DNA of 64,000 nt. It comes from Gaertneriomyces semiglobifer (Eukaryota > Chytridiomycota > Chytridiomycetes > Spizellomycetales > Spizellomycetaceae). The first letter of the stretch is position 1, and every line of letters begins with the position of its first letter. The DNA lies in NCBI GenBank assembly GCA_025558075.1, contig JAHLKF010000005.1, forward strand, positions 434,001 through 498,000. Direction: 5' to 3'. The position numbers and the translations under genes are program-made. Positions 34,895-46,255 of this stretch are shown one piece after another. The notes beneath the pieces are model-generated. The model did no database searches, was not told the DNA's origin, and saw only the letters and a program-made list of their open reading frames with translations.

Positions 34895-36490
34895 CCATAT
34901 TTACCGTGTCCGGACAACACGAAAACCAAAAGAATCGCTCTGAGGAACGCGTCGCTCATCCCGCTGGCGTCCCTGTCAACCCGTATGGACAGGTGTTAGA
35001 ATTTCAGCCCGCCTGGCCCATCACTAGGGCGGTTCTGAGCGCAAGCGCGAAGAGTGATGATCACGACATGAAGCGTCGATAACTAGGCAGTTGTGGATAT
35101 GCGTTGTCAAGTCTTTGTCTGGGCGCACTTTCGCTACTTGTGTTCAAGCGGGTGTAGTTTGTCTGCGGAGGTAAAGCGAGAGATCACGGTAACTTCATTG
35201 GTCAGCGGATGCAACAGCGCGAACATCAATGTTCCCAGTCTAGGTGTTCCGTCAGTGTCGCTTGTTCAGCTGGGGTCGTACAAGGATGGAATCAGGGCGG
35301 TTGGAGGCACACTGGCGTCCGAAGTACGCTAATCGGACGATTCGCTTGGACGCAAGGCCTTGGCCATCAGTATGCTTCCTGTTAGCCCACCGTCCATGAA
35401 GCGGACATATCGCAAAACAGTTTCACTTCCTATGAGCTGAGAAAAAACGTTGCTCGCAATGCTGCAAGGTTTTTGTCTTGCATCATGTTGATCAGGTTGA
35501 GTGCGTTGTTTGGATGCACATAATAGAGTCTTTAAGATACCATGGGAGTGACTGAGAAAAAGGCATCAACGTACATGTACGTAGTGAACGCCGCGTTATG
35601 TCGCGGTCTGCAGTCGCCCCACGGTATACACCAATGCAGCAGCCTTCGGAACCCGCCAACCAACAACCTTGCTCCAAAGGACGTTGTGTTGATCCAAAAC
35701 CTGTTCACTAACACACGAATCCTTGACGCACAGTACCATTAGAATGCTTGTTGTCCGCCATATGATGCCCTCAACTCGTAGGCACATTCCCACCGAGGAG
35801 GCCAAAAGGACATCAGATCGGATGTACCGGAGCGCATTTGATGCTGAGATGTGCCATCAGACCTTGTTTAATGACATTCCACGGCACATTCCCAGCGTCT
35901 CATTTCCGAGTCCTCTTTCAATTTCTCTGCAGCGCTTCTGCGCGCAAGCCTCTCAAGCTCAGGTCACATCCGCAACTCATGTTGCTGAACGTTGCGCTGA
36001 TCAGTGGTTCGAACGCTTAAGATTACGCTGCTGTTGATGGCTGATCTCGCTGATTGATGAGCGCTGAGTTCGCGGATTCTCGGGTGCATTCACCTGCATT
36101 GCCGAGAATTTGCCTCACTGGCATGCAAGCACAGTGCTCATAATCTATGATGGTTTCGGCGCTTGTAATGATTAATATGAGAGAAGTGGTGGTGCTGCGA
36201 GCAGTAATTATGCAGTAATATCAGTTTGTCTATAATGGAAAGGAGAAAGGCTATGTGGGTTTATGACCCACATTTATGATGTGGGTAATAACAGACATTC
36301 TTAAATGCCGATCTCAGCGGAAGTGTTATGGTCATAGGGAAACAGAACTTGCAAGCGCAATGTTCAACAAAAAATGTTCGACGGGAATGAATTGTACTTG
36401 CAGAATGCGCACTCAGAATGGGAACGTTTGACAGTCTCGGCGACAGACGTGCTTTTGGTTTGCGGGTGTGTGATAGTAAAGACGACACTG
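34895..36490. other. 1.6-kb gene-poor region
   Basis: No convincing gene. Frames at 35093-35332 and 35723-36037 (plus) are short and unmatched. The right end holds the alternating inverted repeat at 36253-36286. This is the longest stretch in the window without a supportable gene. Confidence 0.45.
36253..36286. repeat. Alternating inverted repeat with two mutually exclusive hairpins
   Basis: The 8-bp arm ATGTGGGT is followed by the spacer TTATG, then the exact reverse complement of the arm, the same spacer, and the first arm again. The middle arm can pair with either neighbour, giving two alternative 8-bp stems with 5-nt loops. It lies about 205 bases downstream of the stop of the minus-strand 1075-aa gene, so it may fall in that transcript's 3' region. 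Confidence 0.55.
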
Positions 36491-39400
36491 TTATTCCAAC
36501 AACTCATCCGTACGCGGCGGCCCAAACTTCCAGACTTTCCCCATCTTGTAACGTCCGTCTGGTTGCCTGATGCCATACTGCTTTTCAGTATTGACCTCCC
36601 CACGCAGGGCTACCACGCAACCACGCAGGATGTTTGTGCCTATTGTTCCATCGGCTTCAAATATTCTCCGCCACTGCGCCAGGGCGGGATGCAGTGGGTA
36701 TTCATCAACCATCCAAGGCACAAATTCATGAACGGGACTTTCCAGATTCTGCCAATGAAAGGGCATCTCATTGACAGCATCTGGAAATCGTTGGTCTAGC
36801 CATTTGCGGAACACCCACAATGCATCCTCGTCGTGGATAGGCTTGACAGGGTACGACCTTTTTCGCGGTGCATATTTGGGTGGATCCCGTCCTTGTGCAC
36901 GCAACGGGAGCTCTTCTGCCCGCAACTCACGCCCCAGCTTGCGCTCCATTTCGCTCTTCCACACAGCTTGCAGTGCCTTTCCATGTCTCTCTAGATATGC
37001 CATGTTGTGAACTGGCACTGCAAGCCCAAGGTCGACATCAACATCGTCCATCAAATGAATGCCATCGAGTTCGAATCGGAGTCGCGGCTGCGCAGTGAGG
37101 ACCCGCAGAGGTACAAAGAACCGCATGTTTGTGACAGTTCCGTCGATAGTGGCATAGAAACTGACCTCACGACGACAGCACGTTACTGCACGGCCTTCTA
37201 ACGGGTCATTGACTGTTGCTAGTGCATTACTGTTGAATCTTTTCAATGCTCGCTCCCGTTGCAAGCTTCGTCCAGCAACAGATTGCAAAAAGCGGCCATG
37301 TGCAGCACGCATCTTTGTCAGACGCTCGGCAAAGATTTCTTGAACTTGGGGATCTGTCCATTTGCTTTTGTCGGGGTCCATTCCAAGTGCCCGAATGATG
37401 ACACCCTGCGGTTCAGCGCCAACCTTGCCCGTCACGACAGCAATGGTCGCAGTGATGAGGGAAGTTCCCTGAGGTCGGCTGCATGTCCACTCCATCCATG
37501 CCTCGTGATTATCATATGGAATGTGCAAACCAAACTCTGGTCGGCGCAAAGCGTATATCCGTTCAGCTTGGTCTTGCCGCTCTTCAGAATTCGGTGCACC
37601 GGTTAAAATAAAAGGCGCATGAGACAAAAGACGATTCATGGCCAGTCTGACACGACGGTCTAGTCGCTGTTGATCACTGAGTGGTCGGCGAAGGTGCGCT
37701 CTGGCTGCTGCCGCAGTGGTAATGTAGCGTTCTAGATTCTCTCGAGTCGTTTCTAGTTCAGCGAAAAGTCCACTGGCCGCAACTCGTCGTTGGGTCTCGG
37801 CGACAATTGCTTGACAAACAGTTAGGCGTTCACTGTTGGGGCCAAGCTCATCCATGTACCGCATTGCAACATCCATCAAAGCAAATGTTACCATCCAGGA
37901 CAAGAGCATCATTTTGCGTAATAGTGGGTGTTGGTCGCCATATTTGTCATGTCCAGGATCGTAATGTGCTATGACAATAGTATACGAGTCTTCAGGCGGT
38001 TCAGTTTGCGTCTCGTCGTTAAGCCAACTGTTATCATATGATTCCACTACCATGGTTCCCACTCTATCAATCATTCTGCTCGTCTTTTCCCCTGTCAAAT
38101 TTCCAAAAAAGCTGAATCCATTCTGCAGCACACCAGACACTCGTTTTGAAAAAGCAATGGTGATGATAGGCCGCACAATTTTGAGGTAGTTGCTGAGAAA
38201 ACGCTCCGCCACACTGTGCTCATTGACCAGTAACCAGGGATAGAGATCCACGAAGGGGATTTGCTTCATCGGATCAACGTTGTATGAGCCTTCCCACTTC
38301 GCCAAACTAGAGAGCATACCGCGGGCCAAATACGATCCCCGACTTTTGCCGTAAAAAAAACGGACATCCCCTCCCCCTGTGCAACTCTCCAGGGTCATAT
38401 CTTTACCAACAACCACAACCAATGTCGCATTACCGAGTTGATCATATCCTCTTGTTAGTGGAATTGCTTGTTCAATGGTTCCTTGGCGTACTTGGCCCGT
38501 GAACATTGACTCGTATTTGCGACTGCGACCAAGAGTTGCCGACGCGTTGTCTCGAACGAAACTGAAAACTTCCTGAAAGTGTTGCTCAATAGACTCTGTA
38601 TAGTTTGTATCCGGAAGCATTGCTCTGGTTGTAGTTGCATTCTCCAGATTCCGCGCGATGAGCGATTCAATCACATTCGTTTCAAGACTCAGAAACAAGA
38701 TCTGTTCATCTTCGGACGGCTCGTAGAGCCCATAGTACCCGCCGCGTTGCACATTTATGAGGGAATCATAGCCCAGCAAACTGATGAGAATGCGTTCTGT
38801 AAATTCGTCTGCCGAGTTTTCATCACACTGTGTGCGGCCGCTTATAAACTCGACAACAGTCCATTCGGTTTCCTTTGCAATAAGGCTGCCGTCAGCGTCA
38901 AGTTGGTCGAGACACAAGGAAATCTTGCTGAACAAGCTGGAATTGCATTGATCTTCGTGTAGGCGATCCGCGGGAGTGAGAGGATGATCACAAGTACCAA
39001 TGTAACGAAGGTACACTTCCTTTTCGTTCGTATCTGTAAAAGCAACTTCATTGACGATGCGGTCAAGCTTTGCCATGAATGTCGGATGATAGAAACGGGT
39101 ATTGAACAGCTCCATCACTTGTTGAACATCGGCAACATGGAGGCGGCGAGATCTCATATAGAAGCATGTCGTTCCACTGGGAATTGTATACTCTGGATGA
39201 AGGGCATCTTCCACGCTGAATATCTTGCCGAGTTGCTGGTTGTTGGCTTTCCAGCTCCCGTTCGACAAGACGCCCCATGCTGGTTGCCAGATAAGAGATG
39301 AGGGAAGGAGTTGCAATATTGTCCGCGCAATAGCATCACGCTTCACGGGCAGTTGGGCTCTTTCGAAATCACTTTCAACATGGTTGACCAGGCTACGCAG

Positions 39401-39718
39401 CGCACGAGCTTGGTGGCGAACAGTGCGACTCTCCAGTTCACTGACACTTGGTATGGAGGTTTGCCCAATTGTGCCAACCAGATCGGAAATGTACTGGATG
39501 ATGCTGCTGGAGCTCAGAACAGAACTCGCCGAGCTCAGCACAGAACTGGCGGCACTTTGGATGACTGGAGAAACCGTTTCTCGAGCACGTTTAATCGGGC
39601 GGGTAGAAATCTCGACGATGGTTCCGGACCTTTGGCGGATGCGACCAATCAGTGGTACATCACTAGGGCCCTCTTCAGGAATGGGTTCCAATGGTTGCGA
39701 TCCTTGCGATGTGGACAT
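36491..39718 (-). CDS. Unrecognised 1075-aa protein, intronless
   Basis: A single uninterrupted frame of 1075 codons. The N-terminus is Pro/Glu then Ser-rich with a repeated SSASSVLSS block around residues 55-75. The rest looks like a large folded soluble protein of mixed helix and strand without coiled coils, zinc fingers, P-loops or membrane segments. Landmarks are VVVVGKDMTLESC, FFYGKSRGSYLARGM, VIAHYDPGHDKYGDQHPLLRK, and a Trp-rich C-terminal part (WMEWTCSRPQ, WVFRKWLDQRFPD, MPFHWQNLESPVHEFVPWM). I do not recognise the family. Codon use looks similar to its neighbours. It could be a lineage-specific protein or a domesticated foreign gene; the sequence alone does not decide. Only a 9-codon upstream extension is possible before other stops, so the start is reasonably fixed. 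Confidence 0.65.
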   Translation of the reverse strand: MSTSQGSQPLEPIPEEGPSDVPLIGRIRQRSGTIVEISTRPIKRARETVSPVIQSAASSVLSSASSVLSSSSIIQYISDLVGTIGQTSIPSVSELESRTVRHQARALRSLVNHVESDFERAQLPVKRDAIARTILQLLPSSLIWQPAWGVLSNGSWKANNQQLGKIFSVEDALHPEYTIPSGTTCFYMRSRRLHVADVQQVMELFNTRFYHPTFMAKLDRIVNEVAFTDTNEKEVYLRYIGTCDHPLTPADRLHEDQCNSSLFSKISLCLDQLDADGSLIAKETEWTVVEFISGRTQCDENSADEFTERILISLLGYDSLINVQRGGYYGLYEPSEDEQILFLSLETNVIESLIARNLENATTTRAMLPDTNYTESIEQHFQEVFSFVRDNASATLGRSRKYESMFTGQVRQGTIEQAIPLTRGYDQLGNATLVVVVGKDMTLESCTGGGDVRFFYGKSRGSYLARGMLSSLAKWEGSYNVDPMKQIPFVDLYPWLLVNEHSVAERFLSNYLKIVRPIITIAFSKRVSGVLQNGFSFFGNLTGEKTSRMIDRVGTMVVESYDNSWLNDETQTEPPEDSYTIVIAHYDPGHDKYGDQHPLLRKMMLLSWMVTFALMDVAMRYMDELGPNSERLTVCQAIVAETQRRVAASGLFAELETTRENLERYITTAAAARAHLRRPLSDQQRLDRRVRLAMNRLLSHAPFILTGAPNSEERQDQAERIYALRRPEFGLHIPYDNHEAWMEWTCSRPQGTSLITATIAVVTGKVGAEPQGVIIRALGMDPDKSKWTDPQVQEIFAERLTKMRAAHGRFLQSVAGRSLQRERALKRFNSNALATVNDPLEGRAVTCCRREVSFYATIDGTVTNMRFFVPLRVLTAQPRLRFELDGIHLMDDVDVDLGLAVPVHNMAYLERHGKALQAVWKSEMERKLGRELRAEELPLRAQGRDPPKYAPRKRSYPVKPIHDEDALWVFRKWLDQRFPDAVNEMPFHWQNLESPVHEFVPWMVDEYPLHPALAQWRRIFEADGTIGTNILRGCVVALRGEVNTEKQYGIRQPDGRYKMGKVWKFGPPRTDELLE

Positions 39719-40097
39719 GACGAACAGACCGTGAAACAGTATAGTATCTGAAGCTGTACTTTAGCTGCATTCTCAACGTAAACGGAATACTATTCTTTTC
39801 TCCCTGTCAAAAGTAGCAGGACCTGTCAAATGCCTAGCATCGAGCACCCAAATTCTCGCAAACATACCAAGCCTCGGTCATCAGAATCGTAACGAGTACC
39901 CCAACTGACATCCTCCATTGAATGATAATTGTAATTCGTGCAATAGAAATGATGCCTCTATATCTATGTGGGTTGATAACATCAATACACCACCACTGCC
40001 TGTAAGACACGGAACCAAGACGCCAAGAGTTTTCCGCACAGCTGACTCTCTCTGATTTGTTCCGTTGTCTATGGTCGATGGATGTTGGTTTACAAGG
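39719..40097. other. Intergenic region between the 1075-aa gene and tRNA-Pro
   Basis: 379 bases with no gene of its own. It should contain the promoter of the minus-strand 1075-aa gene. A minus-strand frame here reads through the tRNA and is discounted. Confidence 0.5.
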
Positions 40098-40170
40098 GGG
40101 CTCAGTGGTTTAGTGGTATAATACCCGCTTAGGGTGCGGGTGGTCCCGGGTTCAATTCCCGGCTGAGCCC
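40098..40170 (+). tRNA. tRNA-Pro (anticodon AGG)
   Basis: A 73-nt cloverleaf. The acceptor stem is GGGCTCA paired with TGAGCCC, and the D-arm contains GGTTTAGTGGTA (A box). The anticodon stem CCCGC/GCGGG encloses the loop TTAGGGT, whose anticodon AGG reads CCU and, after A34 modification, other proline codons. The T-arm CCCGG/CCGGG has the loop TTCAATT (B box GGTTCAATTCC). No intron. A T-run (7 T) starts about four bases after the end, fitting RNA polymerase III termination. Confidence 0.97.
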
Positions 40171-40845
40171 ATCTTTTTTTGATGTTTTCTTCCATGCCAG
40201 AACGCGGTGTTGAAAAAGGCGATGCAGGATATCCGATGTCCTTACGGGCACCACGCATTCTGAGTTGCCGTTCTCGAGTACGCATTCGAATGGTGGACAG
40301 CAAACTAAACCGCTTTTACATGTTTCCAGTCCGTATCAGGCGGGAGACGCTGGTGATCCAAAGAAGGCCACAGCATTGCGCCGACCATTTGTTTACGTTA
40401 TGATCACCTTCCAAGAGTATCTGTGACTTCTAGCGAAAAAAACGATACTAAAGAAACTCTGCTTCGCAAATAAGCAATAATTCAAACTCACTAACGCATA
40501 TGAGCCCCTTCTACGCAGCCATACATGCCGTTCATCACTCGTTGTTTCACGCTTAAGCCAGTGGAACTATTCCACCTCACCATTCTTCTGGTTGGTTGCT
40601 GCCATCGCTGCATTGCTTTGCCTTGTCTACGATGCTGCTGCTCGTCAGGCTGCTCTGGTACCTTTCCCCTCTCGATGCTGTCCATTTATAGTTCCTTGTT
40701 CTGCCTTGCTTTTCCCACACGTTCTTGCCATCCGCGGAGATGAGACGCGCTTCGGCAGAAAGCGTGACTCACACTCCGCTGTGATGTCCGAACAACTTTT
40801 GTTCTTAACGCGTAGCAGCTTGCAAAGACCAATGCTGCCTCCACT
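40171..40845. other. Intergenic region with Pol III terminator at left end
   Basis: About 675 bases. The T-run just after the tRNA is the likely terminator. No supported gene; small Cys/Leu-rich frames around 40525-40870 are unmatched, though an upstream exon of the following RING gene could lie here. Confidence 0.4.
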
Positions 40846-42562
40846 TTGCAGACCCACCAGCAACAAATGAACGACAACAAGAAGACTAGCGCAATCAACT
40901 GGGATGGGTCTCCGGGCCACATGCGCGGTGAAAAGTGGACGAAAGGGCCTCCGAGGACACCCAACACGACTCTGGGGTTCGCCTCCTTATTTCGGGATGA
41001 TACATTTACAGATCAACTGTTTCCAGCTCAGAGCCGAGAGCGCAATCTGCAGTTCGGGTTGTGCGGTAGTAGCAGCGAGTTAAATCATTCGGACAGAGCC
41101 TCAAGTAACGCACTCTTGCGGAAGCCTGCCGATGGGCCGCCCACAAACAGCAACAGCTCCTTGTCGGAAAATGGAATGGGGGGGTTGGCAGGTCTTCCAT
41201 GCTTTCAGCTCGGTGCCGGTGGAGTTGCTGCTGAAGAAACGGGAGACCCAGAGCTTATACCGTTCGAGCTCCCCAGGGATGAACCAGATGAGGATGTGTT
41301 TGGCTTAGGAGAGTTCAAGGACGTGTTCATCTCGGAGGAGGATCTGGTTGGTTGAAAACAACATGATTCCTCTTTATGGTATGATGATAACCGAGACATG
41401 CACAACTGGAAAAACAGGCGCGGGCTCGAGAAAAGCTTGACGAGGAGGATATCAAGACTCCAGAGCAATCCATCAGTGAAGCTATCCAAACCATGCTTCG
41501 TTGGTCCACACACCTATGCGTGCCACTATCTCAGGAATGCGTTGGCGACACCGTTCTTTACTTCAATTTTGTATGCTCCCCATTCTTGTTCATGGACCGG
41601 GACGTTTGTCTAACCGCGTTGGCCCAAGGTTGAAGTAGGCCGCGGCGCCATGACCGTTACCGCTTCCTCGGTATACTGGAAAGGCCTGCTTATAGGGCAT
41701 CTTGCACAAGAGCACGAACCATTTGCGCTCTCATCTGAATCCCGTACATTGGATTGGCCCCTAGATCGCATCACGAACGTTAACTCGAAGGAAGTGGACG
41801 AGCGGGCCTTCATTACATTCACCATGGATGAGCAATTTTTCATTCAGATTGGCTGCACGACAGGTATGTTACGCTATGCTGTACTTAGACGTTGTGCTTC
41901 AGCACATTCACCATGGTATTAGCATTACAAGCCGCAAAATATCGCACCGTCATCCGTGGATACCTCCATAACCTCAAACAACCGTCATTGACCGCCATCG
42001 AGTCGCTCGACGCTCCTGGGACTCTTGCAACCGTACCTGTGCCTGCCAGCATCCGCCAAGCGATTGTGCTGGAGGCGGAGCGTTCCAAGCAAGCTGCTAT
42101 TGAACGCCGTGACCGAAGCATCACTTTGGCTCAAGAGTTGTACCATACCGAACTCGAGCGAATTGAATCTGGATTGCGCGGGATCTTACAAGTGATAGAT
42201 AAACAGGTACTCATTCTTGCTAAACTTGCAATATTCTTGCAGAACAACCATCTGACGATCCAGAGATAGGATGACCAAAACGTGTCTCACACACACTTGA
42301 CCCAAGCAGTGCCCGGGGAGACTGTGGCTAGCAAAAGTGATGCGACTCTAAATGAGTGTCAGCTGTGCTATGATGGATTGGAAAAATACGGTTGGTTCCA
42401 CTTGTTTGCTATTCGCATTTCGCAGACTGACATCCTGCACTAGCTCTGCAGCCCTGCTCCCATCGAATGTGTCATACTTGTATGACGAAAGTGCAAGAGT
42501 CCTCGTTACAGTGTCCCTGGGATCGAGTAGAGATTGCGGGAATTATAGAGCTTCCACCGTAA
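40846..42562 (+). CDS. RING-finger protein with C-terminal C3HC4-like domain
   Basis: Exons can be chained in phase. A Gly/Ser/Asn-rich, likely disordered N-terminus (40846-41351) is followed by ARAREKLDEEDIKTPEQS (from about 41419). Next is a beta-rich segment that resembles a PH or GRAM-like fold (GAMTVTASSVYWKGLLIGHL; FITFTMDEQFFIQIG). Then comes a helical stretch (LEAERSKQAAIERRDRSITL), and after an intron at about 42389-42432 a RING-type finger: CQLC at the start, then PCSHRMCHTCM and a final CPWD, with TAA at 42560. The ligand spacing fits a compact RING, so an E3 ubiquitin ligase role is likely. I do not know the specific family. The start may be the Met at 40846 or 40867, or an upstream exon. 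Confidence 0.6.
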
Positions 42563-42656
42563 AACGGAAGACTTCGAGAACACATTGTATTATCCTACGC
42601 GCTGCCGTGAAACGAACACAGGCCTTTCACGACGAGAATTCGCTTATGCTACCGAC

Positions 42657-43313
42657 TCACGGTTCCACTGTCGCAAAGGGTCTGTCCAATGCTCTTGCTT
42701 TTTCTTTAACTTTCTCCAGTTGTTCCTTCCGCACCCTCTCTGCTTGTTCCGCCTTCCTTTCCAGATCTTTCAAAGTTTCCATCTGTTTACGCTGCTCCTC
42801 TTCATGCCTTCTGCGACCGACCTCGTCCAGGTGATCATAGCTAGCAGCCTTCTCCCGGATCTCTTTCATTTTTTCATTCTTTAGTTGCTCCGCTCGTATA
42901 GCTTTTTCCTCGAGATCTCGCAAGAGTTCTAGGCGTTTCTGTTCGTCGTCATCTTTCTTCATGGCGACGTTTTCAAGACTTTTACGGTGTGTGCCAACTT
43001 CGGCCGCGTGCTTCGACTTTCCTTTCAAATGTTCTTGTACGATCTCGTTGGCGCGGACTGAGCGCTCTTCCAGATCACGAAGTGTCTCTGCACGCTTCTG
43101 CTCAAGAAGCTCTTCAGATTTACGCACATGCTCAGCTGGGTCGAACTGATTCGCCAACAGCTCTTTAGCAGCCTGGGCCTTTTCTGCGGATGCCTGCTGT
43201 GCAATCAAAGTTGCTTGGGAGTGTGCCTTCTCTAAGTGAGCCGTGGTTTGGGCAGCTTTCTGAGAGTCGATCTCCGCCTTCCGCTGCAATACTTGCTCGG
43301 TTCTGGTACTCAT
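42657..43313 (-). CDS. Highly charged coiled-coil repeat protein, 218 aa
   Basis: A single exon gives a protein that is almost all Lys, Glu, Arg, Ala and Gln, predicted as one continuous helix or coiled coil. It contains three degenerate repeats of about 45-50 residues, each opening with a motif like LRDLEERS, LRDLEEKA or LKDLERKA and followed by basic/acidic heptads. Charged helical repeats of this type occur in stathmin-like and flagellar rod proteins, but I find no specific match. It lies head to head with IFT56 (560 bp apart), so a role in the flagellar cytoskeleton is possible but only inferred. It converges with the RING gene. Confidence 0.6.
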   Translation of the reverse strand: MSTRTEQVLQRKAEIDSQKAAQTTAHLEKAHSQATLIAQQASAEKAQAAKELLANQFDPAEHVRKSEELLEQKRAETLRDLEERSVRANEIVQEHLKGKSKHAAEVGTHRKSLENVAMKKDDDEQKRLELLRDLEEKAIRAEQLKNEKMKEIREKAASYDHLDEVGRRRHEEEQRKQMETLKDLERKAEQAERVRKEQLEKVKEKARALDRPFATVEP

Positions 43314-43873
43314 ACTTAAAACGATGATGATAGATAACTGATTTTTTCTTTATTTCGATTTGGAGAACTTGAGGTTAACCTGTCGTGTACAATGCTCGTT
43401 TTATATGCGCACGCGACGGAGCACCCCCAAGAACGTCATTGTTGTCACACATCATGCTTCAACCGCTGTTATTGGGCCCTGTGCCCTTTAATCCGATTTT
43501 CTGAAAGCTACAAACATTTTGAACTGCAAAGTTACCAACGCCGACCACGAATGCCGACAGTGCCGGCAAATAGCCCACCAGAGCTGCCATCGCCGGCACT
43601 ATGAAATTAGCGTCCAAGTCTTTCTGGTGCTTTCACCGGTCGTGGTTGGCCGGACGCGTCTGGTGTACTGGCTGCTTACGCAAGCTCCGCAACGCGTTCG
43701 CTAGAGTTTCCGCTGACAGATTATTATTAGGGAAGAACTTGAACCAACTGTTGACATATAAAATCGTTGTTGACAAGTACTTCAAAAGGGTGCAAAAGTG
43801 CAAAGATGGTGCGTCATGTAGCCTTATTGTCAGAGAGCGTGATAATTAATACGTACCGCAGATACTCTCAAGA
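43314..43873. other. Divergent promoter region before IFT56
   Basis: 560 bases between the starts of the coiled-coil gene and IFT56. Only short frames are present and none is supported. It should contain both promoters; no motif stands out clearly. Confidence 0.45.
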
Positions 43874-46100
43874 ATGAGGCCTGCGGTCGGTCCGGCGACC
43901 GGAAGCATCTCAAGTGCTTCAGCAGCAGCCGACAAAAAACGACAGGCACCACAACTGGAGGATTTCATTCTAAATAGAGACTTTACTGGGGCTATCACCT
44001 TACTCGAGGTGAGTTGAGCTTGCGAGTGGAGCCGGTAGCTCGTTGAAACGCACTCCATGGTAACTGATGATCGCATACTCAGTTCAATGCTGCAGCAGGA
44101 AAAGTTGATCAGACACAGCTGGCCTGGTTGGCATACTCGGCGTTTCATATGAGTGATCACCTTAAAGCGATGCAGGTGCGTGAATGGTCCTCAGTCAGGT
44201 CGTCCCGCGGTCGTCGAAACTGACCCTTCCGCATTTGGAAAGTAAAGACATACCAAGCAATGCTTCAAGATCCAAAGTGTGATCCGGTTATCAGTCTTTA
44301 CTTGGCGTGTTGTTACTTTTTCCTGGGCATGTACGGCGAAGCGGATGAAGCAGCTAAGAAAGGTGCAGCGCATGGACGACTGTCATTTTTGTAATCTTCG
44401 TTGACCAAAGTCGGACAATTTAGGCCCGGCCAGCAAGTTACAAAACCGCTTGCTCTTCCATTTATCGCACAAATTCAACGATGAGAAAAGATTGATGGGC
44501 CATCACCAAAACTTGCAGGATGTTATAGAGGATCAGGTACGTCGTTCTCAACGTAGCTCATCAGTTTGAACGCTGACAATGCCATTCAGCTTAGCCTTGC
44601 GTCAATACACTATCTACGAAGTCATTACCAGGAGGCTATTGACATATATAAGCGAATCCTGCTTGAGAATAAGTGCGCGAAGCTGTGATTGCGATGGAAA
44701 CGAGCTTTCAGCTAAATGAAATGATCCTAGGGAGTATCTTGCAATTAACGTCTACGTAGCCATGTGCTACTATAAGCTGGACTACTATGACGTTTCGCAA
44801 GAGGTCGTCACTATTTATCTTCAACATTATCCGGACAGTGTGGTTGCAACGAATTTGAAAGCATGTAACCATTTCCGGCTGTACAATGGAAAGGCAGCAG
44901 AGCAAGAGTTCAAAACGCTTATGGAAAAGAAATCATCTCACTTTCGGTTTGCAGAGGATTTGGTGAAGCATAATCTGGTTCGTTCTTGCTCACCGGAGAG
45001 CACCTTCATAGAATATTTCAAAAGTTAACTTTGATCACTGAAGGTTGTCTTTCGAAATGGTGAAGGAGCATTGCAAGTTTTCCCACCGCTGGTTGATGTC
45101 ATCCCGGAAGCCCGCCTGAATCTAGTCATATATCATCTTCGCAACGACGACATTGTCGCTGCATTTAATTTGATGAAGGACGTAGAACCGTCAACGCCAC
45201 AGGTGAGCCATGGACTGAGTATTGGTTCAGCGGTGGATGATGACTGAAGGTTTTCTAGGAGTACATTCTCAAAGGAATCGTAAATGCTGCCTTGGGGCAA
45301 GAGCAAGAATCTCGCGAGCATCTTAAAATTGCCCAGCAATACTTTCAGCTTGTCGGCGGCTCCGCAAGCGAATGCGACACTATTCCCGGCCGGCAATGTA
45401 TGGCCTCATGTTTCTTTTTGCTCAAGCAATTCGAGGACGTGTTGATTTACTTGAATTCAATTAAAGTGGGTAACCTTTTCACCCTCGTTAAGCAGGCGTG
45501 CGACTCTTGTAGTGAATATCCATAACATTCTAGTCTTATTTTTACAACGATGACACGTTCAACTTTAACTTCGCCCAAGCAAAAGTCGCAACCGGGACAT
45601 ATGATGAGGCTGAAGAAATTCTTCTCTCGATAAATAATGAGAAATTCCGGAACGATTATGCGTACCTTAGCCACTTGACTCGTTGCTGTAGGTTTGGCCA
45701 GGTGGTGATCCGATCGAACGGCACATGCTTATGACTTTATGATTTAGATATTATGAACAAGAAGCCGCGACTGGCTTGGGAGCTATACCTAAAGATGGAG
45801 ACGTCGAGCGAGTCATTTAGCCTCCTTCAACTACTGGCGAATGACTGCTATAGAATGTCGCAGTTTCACTTCGCGGCGAAAGCGTTTGACGTTTTGGAGC
45901 GACTGGACCCAAATGGCGAATACTGGGAAGGGAAACGTGGGGCCTGCATAGGCTTGTTTCGACAAATCGTTCAGGGTGAAGAACCTAAAGAGATGCTTCG
46001 AGAAGTGGTGACTATGTTGAGGAACACTACAAATCCACAAGTAGAGTACCTCATCAGAGTAATCAAGAAATACGCGAAAGAGAATCGCATTGTAGTATAA
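43874..46100 (+). CDS. IFT56: Intraflagellar transport protein 56 (TTC26/DYF-13)
   Basis: IFT56 is a TPR protein of the IFT-B complex needed for moving motility proteins into cilia. Start [11 protein letters not shown] at 43874. The family segment [19 protein letters not shown] is followed by [79 protein letters not shown], and [20 protein letters not shown]. The C-terminal TPRs are [11 protein letters not shown] and [20 protein letters not shown]. About ten introns of 50-70 nt separate the exons. Length is about 550 residues, as in other species. TAA at 46098. Its presence means the organism builds a motile flagellum at some stage. Confidence 0.92.
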
Positions 46101-46255
46101 TTCAGCTCGTTCACTTTTGGCCCTCTATTTGTATAGATAGGCTCGCGTCTATAACATTTTTCTGCGTGACGATCGCCAAATATAATGTGGCATCACGACA
46201 GCACCATATAGTCTGCCAGTTCTCAGTTTTGGACGGTGCGTTCTCACCCATCGCT

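Noticed and set aside
34895..36490. Possible genes in the 1.6-kb gap
   Set aside because: Frames are short, without shared splice structure or recognisable motifs.
39881..40303. Minus-strand frame of 140 codons
   Set aside because: It runs through the antisense of tRNA-Pro, giving the PGIEPGTTR type peptide common in such spurious frames.
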